A stretch of 9,064 bases of DNA from JAXDLH01 sp034666705 (GTDB lineage Bacteria; Chloroflexota; UBA6077; SHYK01), in assembly GCA_034666705.1 (NCBI GenBank), contig JAXDLH010000012.1, positions 1-9,064 on the forward strand, written 5' to 3'. A program made the translations under genes and the position numbers. Below are positions 1 through 6,461 of this stretch, piece after piece. A model generated the notes under the pieces. The model was given only the letters and a program-made list of their open reading frames with translations. It was not told the origin of the DNA and ran no database searches. Position 1 is the first letter of the stretch. Each line of letters opens with the position of its first letter.

Positions 1-808
1 GACCGCAGGTGCTCGCTCGGCCGCCGCTTCAGCTTCGGCGCAAGGCGGATCCCGAACTTTTCGTAGTCTTCGTCCAGTCGGTCGATCATGAAGGGCACCC
101 AGCCCACGCCCGCCTCGAGGAACGCGACCCGCAGGCGGGGAAACTGGTCGAAGACGCCCTGGAACAGCATGTTGGTGAGCTGGAGCATCTGGCCGAACGG
201 GTGCTCGAGGCAATGCGCCTCCGCGAACGAGTCCAACCGGTCCAGACCGAGGTTGTTCGACACGCCGCCGTGGATTGCGAGCGGCACGTCGAGCCGCTGC
301 GCCTCATCCCACAGCGCCTCGTAGACCGGCGAGCCGTACAGCGGCACCTTCTGGCTCGTGGCCGCGGGCAGCACGCCGCCGACGAACCCTAGCTCGGTGA
401 CCGCCCGCCGCAGCTCAGCGGCAGCCGCCGCGGGATCCTGCGGCGCGAGCAGCGCCACCCGCTTGAGCCGCGGACTCTGGCTGGTAAAAGCGTCGGCGAG
501 CCAGTCGTTGTAGCCCTGGGCGAGGGCCGTGGCCCAGTCGGGAAGCTGGACCATTCCGAGCGCGAGGCCGGCCGTGGGGTAGAGGACGCTGAGGGAGATG
601 CCGTGCTCGTCCTGAAAGCGCAGCCACGCCTCAGCGGTGGGATCTTCCCGCTTGCCGACGCGGGCCAGCCCCGCTGCCAACCATCTGCGTCGAAGAGCGG
701 CCAGGTGGCGTGCCACTCCATATCGCCATACGGCCCGCGCATGTGGTCGAAGAGCGCCTCGTGCTGCTCCATGATGTGCCCATCGGCGTCGATCACCCGC
801 TCCGCCAT
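1..808 (-). pseudogene. Amidohydrolase-2 family TIM-barrel hydrolase (COG2159 type), partial and apparently frameshifted
   Basis: The gene starts at ATG 808-806, preceded by GGGAGGG (819-813) four bases upstream, and runs off the left edge. The first 49 or so codons read MAERVIDADGHIME..., including the DADGH metal-ligand motif (residues 7-11) typical of amidohydrolase-2 proteins. Near position 660 the reading switches frame. From VGKREDPTAEAW (about 659) onward, the minus-strand frame whose codons end at multiples of 3 is open all the way to base 1. It carries family-like segments: LSVLYPTAGLALG, LAIHGGVSNN (second His, codon 270-272), and FLEAGVGWVPF followed by IDRLDEDYEKFG. Joining the two pieces needs one extra base, so a single-base deletion (real or a sequencing error) is the simplest reading. 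About 268 residues are visible of a family usually near 350-380. Members of this family are metal-dependent hydrolases or decarboxylases; the substrate cannot be told. The gene is either a recent pseudogene or an intact gene with an assembly error. Confidence 0.8.
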
Positions 809-884
809 GCTGCCCTCCCACGTGCGGGCTGACGCTCGCGGCGCCAGTCTAACACGCGGCCGAAATGACGGCCCGGCCTCGTCA

Positions 885-937
885 CACGACGAAGCGCCCA
901 GCGAAAGGCCTGCTGGCCCCCCGGGCGCTTCGTTGTG
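885..937 (-). terminator. Strong stem-loop after the Flp pilin gene
   Basis: Arms 885-899 and 923-937 pair over 15 bp with one G-U pair (core GAAGCGCCC / GGGCGCTTC). The 23-nt loop contains a smaller GGCC/GGCC stem. It begins 14 bases past the pilin stop (951) and ends about 75 bases before the amidohydrolase start, so it is well placed to end pilin transcription. No U-rich tract follows on either strand, so it may act as a transcript 3'-end stabiliser or a non-canonical terminator. Confidence 0.5.
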
Positions 938-950
938 CAACTGGGCTCGT

Positions 951-1130
951 CTAGACGCTGCTGCCCAGACCTGAGAACATGCTGCTGATCTGCGGACCGA
1001 GGATGATCAGGCCGGCAATCGCCACCACCGCGACCAGCGCGATGATCAGGCCGTACTCGACCATCCCCTGGCCACTCTGCCGCCGTGGGGCTGCTTCTGC
1101 GATGAGGTTAACGAGGAACGTGTAAGTCAT
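951..1130 (-). CDS. Flp-type (class IVb/tad) pilin, 59 residues
   Basis: A small prepilin, the structural subunit of Flp/Tad pili. The start is ATG 1130-1128, chosen because AAGGAGGA (1148-1141) lies 10 bases upstream. An in-frame extension to 1208 has no such site. The leader is residues 1-20 (MTYTF...RRQSG). Then comes the Flp signature QGMVEYGLIIALVAVVAIAG. Cleavage by a TadV/CpaA-type prepilin peptidase is expected between G20 and Q21, leaving Glu at mature position 5 and Tyr at 6, the diagnostic Glu-Tyr pair. The hydrophobic helix spans about residues 27-45, followed by a short Ser/Gly-rich tail ending GLGSSV. The length is normal for the family. No tad assembly genes (ATPase, TadB/C, secretin, peptidase) are in the window, so this is an orphan pilin that would need machinery encoded elsewhere. 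The strong ribosome binding site and the downstream hairpin suggest a single-gene, well-translated transcript. Confidence 0.9.
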   Translation of the reverse strand: MTYTFLVNLIAEAAPRRQSGQGMVEYGLIIALVAVVAIAGLIILGPQISSMFSGLGSSV

Positions 1131-1237
1131 GACGAATAAGTCCTCCTTGTAATACCGGTCATAGTGGCTGGGGCTCGTACCGTAGCGCGACGCTCTATTG
1201 AACCGCACTAATCACGCCTGCAACGTATGCTACTCGG

Positions 1238-1268
1238 CCTATATTCCGCGGTGTGCATCCGTTGTCAC
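1238..1268 (-). promoter_or_regulatory. Weak candidate promoter for the Flp pilin
   Basis: On the minus strand, GTGACA (1268-1263, five of six to TTGACA) is followed after 19 bases by TATAGG (1243-1238, four of six to TATAAT). The spacing is longer than ideal. If used, it gives an untranslated leader of about 100 bases before the pilin ATG. This rests on consensus similarity only. Confidence 0.2.
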
Positions 1269-1282
1269 ACCTGTAATGTGAC
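1264..1282. promoter_or_regulatory. 19-bp palindrome GTCACA-N7-TGTGAC, candidate operator
   Basis: Perfect 6-bp inverted arms (1264-1269 and 1277-1282) flank CCTGTAA. It lies in the divergent interval between the pilin (start 1130, minus) and the DinB-like gene (start 1361, plus), overlapping the candidate pilin -35 element. Dyads of this size are typical binding sites for dimeric helix-turn-helix regulators. No regulator gene is adjacent, so the binding protein is unknown. A chance palindrome is possible. Confidence 0.3.
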
Positions 1283-1360
1283 CCCGCAAACATCTGGTCG
1301 GACGCCATCGTTCCGGTACATTAGCGGGCACGAGCGCAGCACGCGCCGGGGAGAGATGTG

Positions 1361-1900
1361 ATGGACGCGGTATCGCTACTCCGCATGCAACTGGAGAACG
1401 CCCACGACACGCTGGAGAACACGTTCGGCGACCTCAGCGTCGCCGATGCGCACCGTGAGCCAGGCGGCCGGGCGTTCAAGCCGGCCGCGAACTACGCCCA
1501 CGTGATCTTCGCCGAGGACGGCATCGTGAACGGCATGATCCGCCATGGGGCGCCGCTCTTCGCGTCGAGCTGGGCAGGGCGCACGGGGTTCAGCGCACCC
1601 ATGCCAATGCCCGGGCAAGGCGACTGGGCGCAGACCCACGATGCCTGGAGTCGCAGCGTCACCATGGATATGGCGCAGGCCCGGCAGTACGCCCGCGCGG
1701 TCGAGGCTGATGCGCTCGAGTACATCTCGTCCCTGAAGCCAGAGGATCTCGACCAGCCGGTTGAGGTCGGCATCCCCGGCGTGCCGTCGATGCCGCTCGG
1801 GATGATGATTACCGCCTTCATCATCGGACACTTCTACTCCCTTGCCGGCGAGCTATCAGCCGGCAAAGGCGTGCTGGGCCTCCAGGGCTATCCGTTCTAG
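1361..1900 (+). CDS. DinB-fold (DinB/YfiT-like) protein, 179 residues
   Basis: The sequence resembles the DinB_2/YfiT four-helix-bundle family: an N-terminal helix (AVSLLRMQLENAHDTLENTF), a second helix with NYAHVIFAEDGIVNGMI, an internal ALEYISSLKPEDLDQPV stretch and a C-terminal helix MMITAFIIGHFYSLAGEL. Proteins of this fold usually bind a metal through three His residues and many act as thiol-dependent transferases, but the function here is unknown. His47 in helix 2 and His157 in the last helix are in the expected places. The His normally four residues after the latter is a Leu, so the classical triad looks incomplete. The ATG at 1361 is chosen with GGGGAG at 1348-1353, 7 bases upstream; a GTG three bases earlier (1358) is the alternative. 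The gene stands alone on its strand and is divergent from the pilin. It ends QGYPF-stop at 1900. Confidence 0.7.
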   Translation: MDAVSLLRMQLENAHDTLENTFGDLSVADAHREPGGRAFKPAANYAHVIFAEDGIVNGMIRHGAPLFASSWAGRTGFSAPMPMPGQGDWAQTHDAWSRSVTMDMAQARQYARAVEADALEYISSLKPEDLDQPVEVGIPGVPSMPLGMMITAFIIGHFYSLAGELSAGKGVLGLQGYPF

Positions 1901-1911
1901 CAGCTCACCCG

Positions 1912-1930
1912 CGATCCTGGGCCGGGATCG
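1912..1930 (+). terminator. Short stem-loop after the DinB-like gene
   Basis: CGATCCT (1912-1918) pairs with GGGATCG (1924-1930), including one G-T pair, around a 5-base loop, beginning 12 bases past the stop. No T-tract follows, so terminator function is uncertain. The rest of the 1901-2100 interval shows an AT-richer patch at about 2064-2090 just before the lipoprotein gene, where a promoter may lie, but I see no convincing -35/-10 pair. Confidence 0.25.
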
Positions 1931-2113
1931 ACCATCCCTCTGGGCTCCGGCGCGGTGACATGTGCAGCGATGTTCGGCCCAGGGTACTCGCGGCTTACCG
2001 CACGAATCGCGGCGAGCGCCTACAATGGCGGGCGGGCGCTGTCAGTTGTCGCCGAGTGCGCCGTTCGATTCAGATGTAAATAGAAATCCTGGGACCTGGT
2101 GGAGGTGGTGCGG

Positions 2114-3841
2114 ATGCGCGTTTTCGGGCGGAGCTTGCTCCTCGCGGTCATTGTGGCGACGTTCGTGGCGGCCTGCGCGCCGACCAGCCGGCCGGCGGGC
2201 GACGCTGCCGCGCCGTCGGCGCCCGCCGCAAGCCCGGCCCAATCGGCCGGCCCGAAGCTGCTCACCGTCGCCGTGAACAAGGAGCCCTCCACGATCCAGG
2301 GGTTCACGGGCGGCGGCGCCTCGGCCGGCCGTGGCAACACGGAGGGAAGCTTCCTCCACAGCCAGCTCGTGGTCGCGGACTCGGACGACGTGCTGCGGCC
2401 GCAACTCGCCACCGAGGTGCCCTCCTTCGAGAACGGCACGTGGCGCATCAATCCGGATGGCTCCATGGATATGACGTGGAAGCTGCGCGCGGACGCGACG
2501 TGGCACGACGGCACGCCCTTCACCAGCGCCGACCTCATGTTTACCTTCAAGGTCTACAAGGATCGCGATCTGCCGCAGCCATATACGCAGCTCGCGCAGT
2601 TGATGGAATCGGCGACCGCCCCGGACGCGACAACCTTCCAGGTGCACTGGCGCAAGGTCGATACGCGCGCCGCGCAGGGGCTGGCGCTCAGCCCGCTCCC
2701 GAAGCACCTTCTCGAGGAGCTGTACCTGACTGGCGATAAAGATACGTTTGCGAACAGCGCGCGCTTCACGGACGACTTCGTGGGCCTCGGGCCGTTCCGA
2801 CTCGTCCGGTGGGAGCGCGGCTCCCAGATGGAATTCGCGCGCTATGACCGCTATTTTCTCGGCCGGGCGCCGCTGGACACTGTGATCGTGCGATACATCG
2901 GCGACCCCAACACGATGGTCGCCAACGTCCTCGCCGGCGCGGTGGACCTCGTGCTGCCGCCGAGCGTCGATCTGGATGGCGCCCTGGAGCTGAAGCGGCA
3001 GCGCGAGGGCACGGGGCTCAGCGTCTCGATCGGCCCGCTGCCGGCGTTCGTGTACCTGGAAATCCAACACCGACCGGAGCTGGCGCAGCCCGCGGGGGCA
3101 CTCACCAACCGCCTCGTGCGGCAGGCGTTCACCTCTGCGACTGACCGCCCGGGCCTGAACGAGGTGATGACCGGTGGAGCCTCGCCAATCGCGGATAGCT
3201 GGCTCCGCCCCGGCACGCCGCTGCGGCGCGATGCGGAAGCGGGGATCCCTCAATTCCCGTACGACCCGGCGCGGGCACAGCAGTTGCTGGCGCAGGCGGG
3301 ATGGGTGAAGGGCGCCGACGGCGCTCTGGCCAACTCGCAGACCGGCGAGCGGTTCGTGGCGGAGTTCTGGGCGAACACGAAGGCCGTGGTGGCGGGCGAC
3401 CGGCAGGGCAGCATCATCGCGCAGAACTGGAAGCAGCTCGGCGCCGACTTCACGATCCATCCGATCCCCGCAGCGCTCGCGAACGACCGCGAGTACGGCT
3501 CGAAGTACCCGACGATCTCGATCACCCGCACGCCGGACGACAACTTCCTCGACCGGATGGACTCGCGCTTCATCGCGGGGCCGGCGAATGACTGGTCCGG
3601 CCGCAACAAGATGGGCTACGTGAACCCACGGGTCGACGGGCTGCTGGACCGCATCGCCGTGGCCGTGGAGCCGACCGATCGGGCGCAGGTGGCGCGCGAG
3701 CTGGCGCAGGAGCTGATGGGCGACGCGGCGGTCATCCCCCTCTACTGGGAGGCGCACCCGGTCATCGCCGCCCCCGGCGTGAAGGCGACGACGCAGCCGA
3801 ACAACGCCGGCTGGGACGCCTTCACCTGGGACAAGCGCTAG
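2114..3841 (+). CDS. ABC transporter substrate-binding lipoprotein, SBP_bac_5 (peptide/Opp-Dpp type)
   Basis: A 575-residue extracytoplasmic binding protein for peptides, nickel or similar solutes. The ATG at 2114 is chosen because GGAGGT (2101-2106) lies 7 bases upstream. The in-frame GTG at 2099 lies ahead of that site. A lipoprotein signal peptide (MRVFGRSLLLAVIVATF) ends in the lipobox VAAC, with Cys21 as the lipidated residue. A Thr/Ala/Pro/Ser-rich linker follows (about 22-46), and the mature domain starts near KLLTVAVNKEPST. Family landmarks are TWKLRADATWHDGTPFTSADLMFTF (about 121-145, the WHDGxPFT box), LGPFRLVRWERG (225-236), and LDTVIVRYIGDPN followed by VLAGAVDLV (254-280). It ends at WDAFTWDKR. 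The length is usual for the family. No permease or ATPase genes adjoin it, so the partner transporter must be encoded elsewhere. It is convergent with the phosphotransferase gene. The ligand cannot be predicted. Confidence 0.92.
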   Translation: MRVFGRSLLLAVIVATFVAACAPTSRPAGDAAAPSAPAASPAQSAGPKLLTVAVNKEPSTIQGFTGGGASAGRGNTEGSFLHSQLVVADSDDVLRPQLATEVPSFENGTWRINPDGSMDMTWKLRADATWHDGTPFTSADLMFTFKVYKDRDLPQPYTQLAQLMESATAPDATTFQVHWRKVDTRAAQGLALSPLPKHLLEELYLTGDKDTFANSARFTDDFVGLGPFRLVRWERGSQMEFARYDRYFLGRAPLDTVIVRYIGDPNTMVANVLAGAVDLVLPPSVDLDGALELKRQREGTGLSVSIGPLPAFVYLEIQHRPELAQPAGALTNRLVRQAFTSATDRPGLNEVMTGGASPIADSWLRPGTPLRRDAEAGIPQFPYDPARAQQLLAQAGWVKGADGALANSQTGERFVAEFWANTKAVVAGDRQGSIIAQNWKQLGADFTIHPIPAALANDREYGSKYPTISITRTPDDNFLDRMDSRFIAGPANDWSGRNKMGYVNPRVDGLLDRIAVAVEPTDRAQVARELAQELMGDAAVIPLYWEAHPVIAAPGVKATTQPNNAGWDAFTWDKR

Positions 3842-3852
3842 CCAACGGCCTT

Positions 3853-3885
3853 CTCCCCAACCCTCCCTCACAAGGGGGGTGGGAG
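3853..3885. terminator. Stem-loop between convergent genes, likely bidirectional terminator or dispersed repeat
   Basis: CTCCC...CCCTCCCT pairs with AGGGGGGT...GGGAG around a CACA loop (3869-3872). There are seven inner base pairs with one G-T pair, a small internal bulge, then about five more pairs. It sits 11 bases after the lipoprotein stop and 16 bases before the phosphotransferase stop. There is no T-tract on either side. The CCCTCCCTCACAAGGGG pattern also resembles short intergenic repeats seen in many GC-rich genomes, a comparison made from memory and unverified. Confidence 0.45.
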
Positions 3886-3901
3886 TAACGCGCTGGCGGC
3901 G

Positions 3902-6394
3902 CTATGGCTCGGCGCGCAGCACGAGGCCGCGGTCGCCATTGACCCGCACCAGTTGGCCATCCACCAGTCGCCGGGTGCCGTCCACCACCCCCATCACGGC
4001 GGGGATGCGGTACTCGCGCGCGACGATCGCCGCGTGCGAGCCAGCCGCGCCGGTGTCGACGACCACGGCGGCCGCGTGCTGGAAGAGTGGTGTCCAGGAC
4101 GGGTTGGTGAACGGGGCGACGAGTACCTGGCCGGGCCGGAGCTTGCCGAACTCTGAGCCATCGCGGACGATGCAGACCCGTCCGGTCACCACCCCCGCGC
4201 TGCCCGCCGCTCCACGCAGCAGCACGTCCCTGGCGACCTCGACGCGTGGCTGCAATCGTGGATCGATGAGCGGCGTCCCCTCCAGAGCCGCGCGGCGCGT
4301 GACGCGGCGGGCGACGACCGCGCGCAGCTCATCCGCGTGCGGGCGCGACGGCGGCCATGAGCGCCCCATGCGCTCGAGCTCGCCGAGCTGCAAATGGAAG
4401 ACGTCGTCTGGCGCGGTGAGCGCACCGGCGTCCACGAGCCGACGGCCCACCTCGAGGGTCGTGTGGCGCACAATGGGCATCGCCAGCGTGGCATAGAAGT
4501 GGGTGTTCTCCCGAATCTCCACCAGCCGGCGCGCTTGCTCGAGGATCCCGATGAACGCGGCGCGCGGTCGCGGCAGGCGCAGGAGCGGATGCGCGAGCAT
4601 AGCATCGCGCGCGGCCTCCCACGTCGGTCGCTCCAGGTCCGCGCGCGGCGGTGCGGCGGCGAGTCCCTTCAGGATGCCGAGCACGACCTCGGGTGCATCT
4701 CCCCACGTCGGATGGGCAACCCCAAAGATGAACGCCTCGCGATTGCCGTAGCTGACGAGAAAGGCACGCAGCTCGTCGAGGAATGCTTGACCGGCTGGCT
4801 GGGTGCCGAGGGCTTCCCAGAGATCGGCAGCATCGTGGCTCGCGAACGCCTCGGCGAGTGCGGGCTCCGCCCGGATCCGGGCCGCGAGCGCCTCGAGGGC
4901 GCGGTTCGCCTCGATCGTCTTCGTCACGACACCCGAGGTAATCGCCCCGAAACGGTCGCCATGGCCGAGCAGCCGCAGCCAGAGCGCCAGCGCGCCGGTG
5001 GCGAGCGCCGCCCGCGGGAACTGACGGACGCGGACCTCGCCCATCCGCTGGGGGATGGTGAGCGCCTCGCGCAAGGTGGCGAGCAGCTCGGCATAGGAGA
5101 GCGAGGGGAGGTCCCGGGTCCCGAGGTCGTGGGCCAAGGCGAGCGTGGCGACGAGGCCCGGGTCGTCCTGCCAGCGGGTCGAATCGTAGCGGCGAGCGAG
5201 GCGTCCGACCCGGAGCGGGGCGAGCGCAATGCCAGGCCCGGGATGGATCGGCGGCGTGCGGTTGATCCGCACGGCGACGCCGTCCTCCTCTTCGAAGAAC
5301 GCGTCAGCGCGCGTCGCAATCCCGAGTGTGTTGGCCACCGGCGAGATGGCGGCGAATGCCGCGGGGCCCCAGGGATCCACCTCGAACGGGTAGGGACGGA
5401 TGGGGATCAGCTCGCCGATGTTCCCGATCCACATCCGGAGCAGGCGGCTCACCGGCAGCGCCGGTTCGGGCAGCACCGTGATCGGTCGCGCCTGCACGAT
5501 AAACAGACGGCCGCTGGCCCAGGCCCACTCCACGTCCTGGGGCACGCCGAAGTGGCACTCGATCGCCTCGCCCAGGCGCGCCAACCCGCGCAGCGCCCGG
5601 TCGGGGAGGGTGCGGCCCGCGGATGCAAAGCCAGTAAGATGCTCCGTGCCGCCGCCGCGGCGCGCCCGGATCACGACCTCCCGCTGGCCCGCCCGGCGCT
5701 CCCCAATGCTCCAGCCCCACCACTGTTTGCGCAGCACGGCGTGGTCCGGCGTGACGAGGCCTGACACTACCGCCTCGCCGAGGCCGGGGCTGGCATCGAC
5801 CACGGTTTCGTCGCGGGCGCCGGTAACCGGGTTGGCGGTGAAGAGTACCCCCGCCGCATCTGCCGCGACCATGCGCTGGACGACGACGGCGAGCCGGACC
5901 TCCGCGAGGTCGAGCCCCTGGCGCGCCCGGTACGCAATGGCGCGGTCGGTCCAGAGCGAGGCCCAGCAGCGGCGCACGGCGTCGCGCAGTGCCTCGGCGC
6001 CGACCACGTTCAAGTAAGTGTCCTGCTGGCCGGCGAACGCGGCCTCCGGCAGGTCTTCGGCCGTCGCGCTCGACCGCACGGCCACCGCGCCCCAGCCCAG
6101 CGCGTCGTACCCGGCGCGAATGGCGTGCTCGATCTCGGCCGGAATCGTGCCAGCCTCGAATGCCGCCCGGAGCCCGGCGCCGTCGCCATTCGTCGGCGCC
6201 GCGGCAATCGCGTCGCCCAGGTGGTTCGCCGCCACGAACTGATCGTACGCCGCGGTCGTGACGACGAAACCCGGTGGAACGGGGAAGCCGGCGCGGACCA
6301 GCTCGCCGAGGTTGGCGCCCTTGCCTCCGGCAACCGCGAGGTCGCCGCGCCCGACGGCCTGGAGTGGCAGCACGAGCGCTGCAGTGTCGATCAC
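3902..6394 (-). CDS. PEP synthase-like phosphotransferase with rifampicin-phosphotransferase domain order
   Basis: 830 residues. The start is GTG 6394-6392, since the frame is closed by a TGA six codons upstream; the ribosome site (GGGGGC) is weak. Residues 1-309 form the ATP-grasp PPDK_N domain: GGKGANLGEL (23-32, Lys25), VRSSATAEDLPEAAFAGQQDT (107-126) and DVEWAWASGRLFIVQARPIT (287-306). Residues 310-725 are a helical middle domain. The C-terminal phosphohistidine domain (about 730-830) has GVVTGRVCIV and TGAAGSHAAIVAREYRIPAV, with His787 as the predicted phosphate carrier. There is no PEP/pyruvate TIM barrel after it, unlike true PEP synthase or PPDK. This order and length match rifampicin phosphotransferase, in which ATP phosphorylates the His, which swings to modify a drug bound by the middle domain. 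A role on rifamycin is inferred from architecture. The true acceptor could be another small molecule. The FRG gene lies upstream on the same strand. Confidence 0.85.
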   Translation of the reverse strand: MIDTAALVLPLQAVGRGDLAVAGGKGANLGELVRAGFPVPPGFVVTTAAYDQFVAANHLGDAIAAAPTNGDGAGLRAAFEAGTIPAEIEHAIRAGYDALGWGAVAVRSSATAEDLPEAAFAGQQDTYLNVVGAEALRDAVRRCWASLWTDRAIAYRARQGLDLAEVRLAVVVQRMVAADAAGVLFTANPVTGARDETVVDASPGLGEAVVSGLVTPDHAVLRKQWWGWSIGERRAGQREVVIRARRGGGTEHLTGFASAGRTLPDRALRGLARLGEAIECHFGVPQDVEWAWASGRLFIVQARPITVLPEPALPVSRLLRMWIGNIGELIPIRPYPFEVDPWGPAAFAAISPVANTLGIATRADAFFEEEDGVAVRINRTPPIHPGPGIALAPLRVGRLARRYDSTRWQDDPGLVATLALAHDLGTRDLPSLSYAELLATLREALTIPQRMGEVRVRQFPRAALATGALALWLRLLGHGDRFGAITSGVVTKTIEANRALEALAARIRAEPALAEAFASHDAADLWEALGTQPAGQAFLDELRAFLVSYGNREAFIFGVAHPTWGDAPEVVLGILKGLAAAPPRADLERPTWEAARDAMLAHPLLRLPRPRAAFIGILEQARRLVEIRENTHFYATLAMPIVRHTTLEVGRRLVDAGALTAPDDVFHLQLGELERMGRSWPPSRPHADELRAVVARRVTRRAALEGTPLIDPRLQPRVEVARDVLLRGAAGSAGVVTGRVCIVRDGSEFGKLRPGQVLVAPFTNPSWTPLFQHAAAVVVDTGAAGSHAAIVAREYRIPAVMGVVDGTRRLVDGQLVRVNGDRGLVLRAEP

Positions 6395-6439
6395 CGGTTG
6401 CCCCCGCTCTCAGCTCGATTGTCGCCAACGATAGCGGAT

Positions 6440-6461
6440 GAGCGGGCGGGGCCGCCCGCTC
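6440..6461 (-). terminator. GC-rich perfect palindrome at the end of the FRG gene, ahead of the phosphotransferase gene
   Basis: GAGCGGGCGG (6440-6449), two G bases, then its exact complement CCGCCCGCTC (6452-6461). The practical stem is 8 bp with a 6-base loop. It overlaps the FRG stop codon (6462-6460) and lies 46 bases before the phosphotransferase GTG. It could terminate the FRG transcript, attenuate readthrough into the phosphotransferase gene, or be a protein-binding dyad. No T-tract follows on the minus strand. Confidence 0.45.

Noticed and set aside
809..940. N-terminal extension of the amidohydrolase frame up to 940
   Set aside because: The extension crosses the pilin terminator hairpin, has no ribosome site and is not family-like. 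ATG 808 has GGGAGGG just upstream.
2042..3871. 609-codon open frame antisense to the binding-protein gene
   Set aside because: It lies opposite a clear lipoprotein gene. Its product is dominated by Arg, Glu, His, Val and Gly, as expected for a GC-rich shadow frame, and shows no recognisable domain. It begins inside the intergenic hairpin.
4394..5764. 456-codon open frame on the plus strand inside the phosphotransferase gene
   Set aside because: It is antisense to motif-bearing coding sequence, is Arg/Glu/Gly/His-rich and has no domain, so it is a shadow of high GC.
3902..6394. True PEP synthase (PpsA) or pyruvate phosphate dikinase
   Set aside because: The phosphohistidine domain is at the extreme C-terminus and the PEP/pyruvate-binding barrel that defines those enzymes is missing.
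5304..6428. 374-codon minus-strand frame overlapping the start of the phosphotransferase gene
   Set aside because: It is the same strand in another frame. Its product is an Arg/Gly/Pro-rich string, while the other frame has the ATP-grasp motifs.
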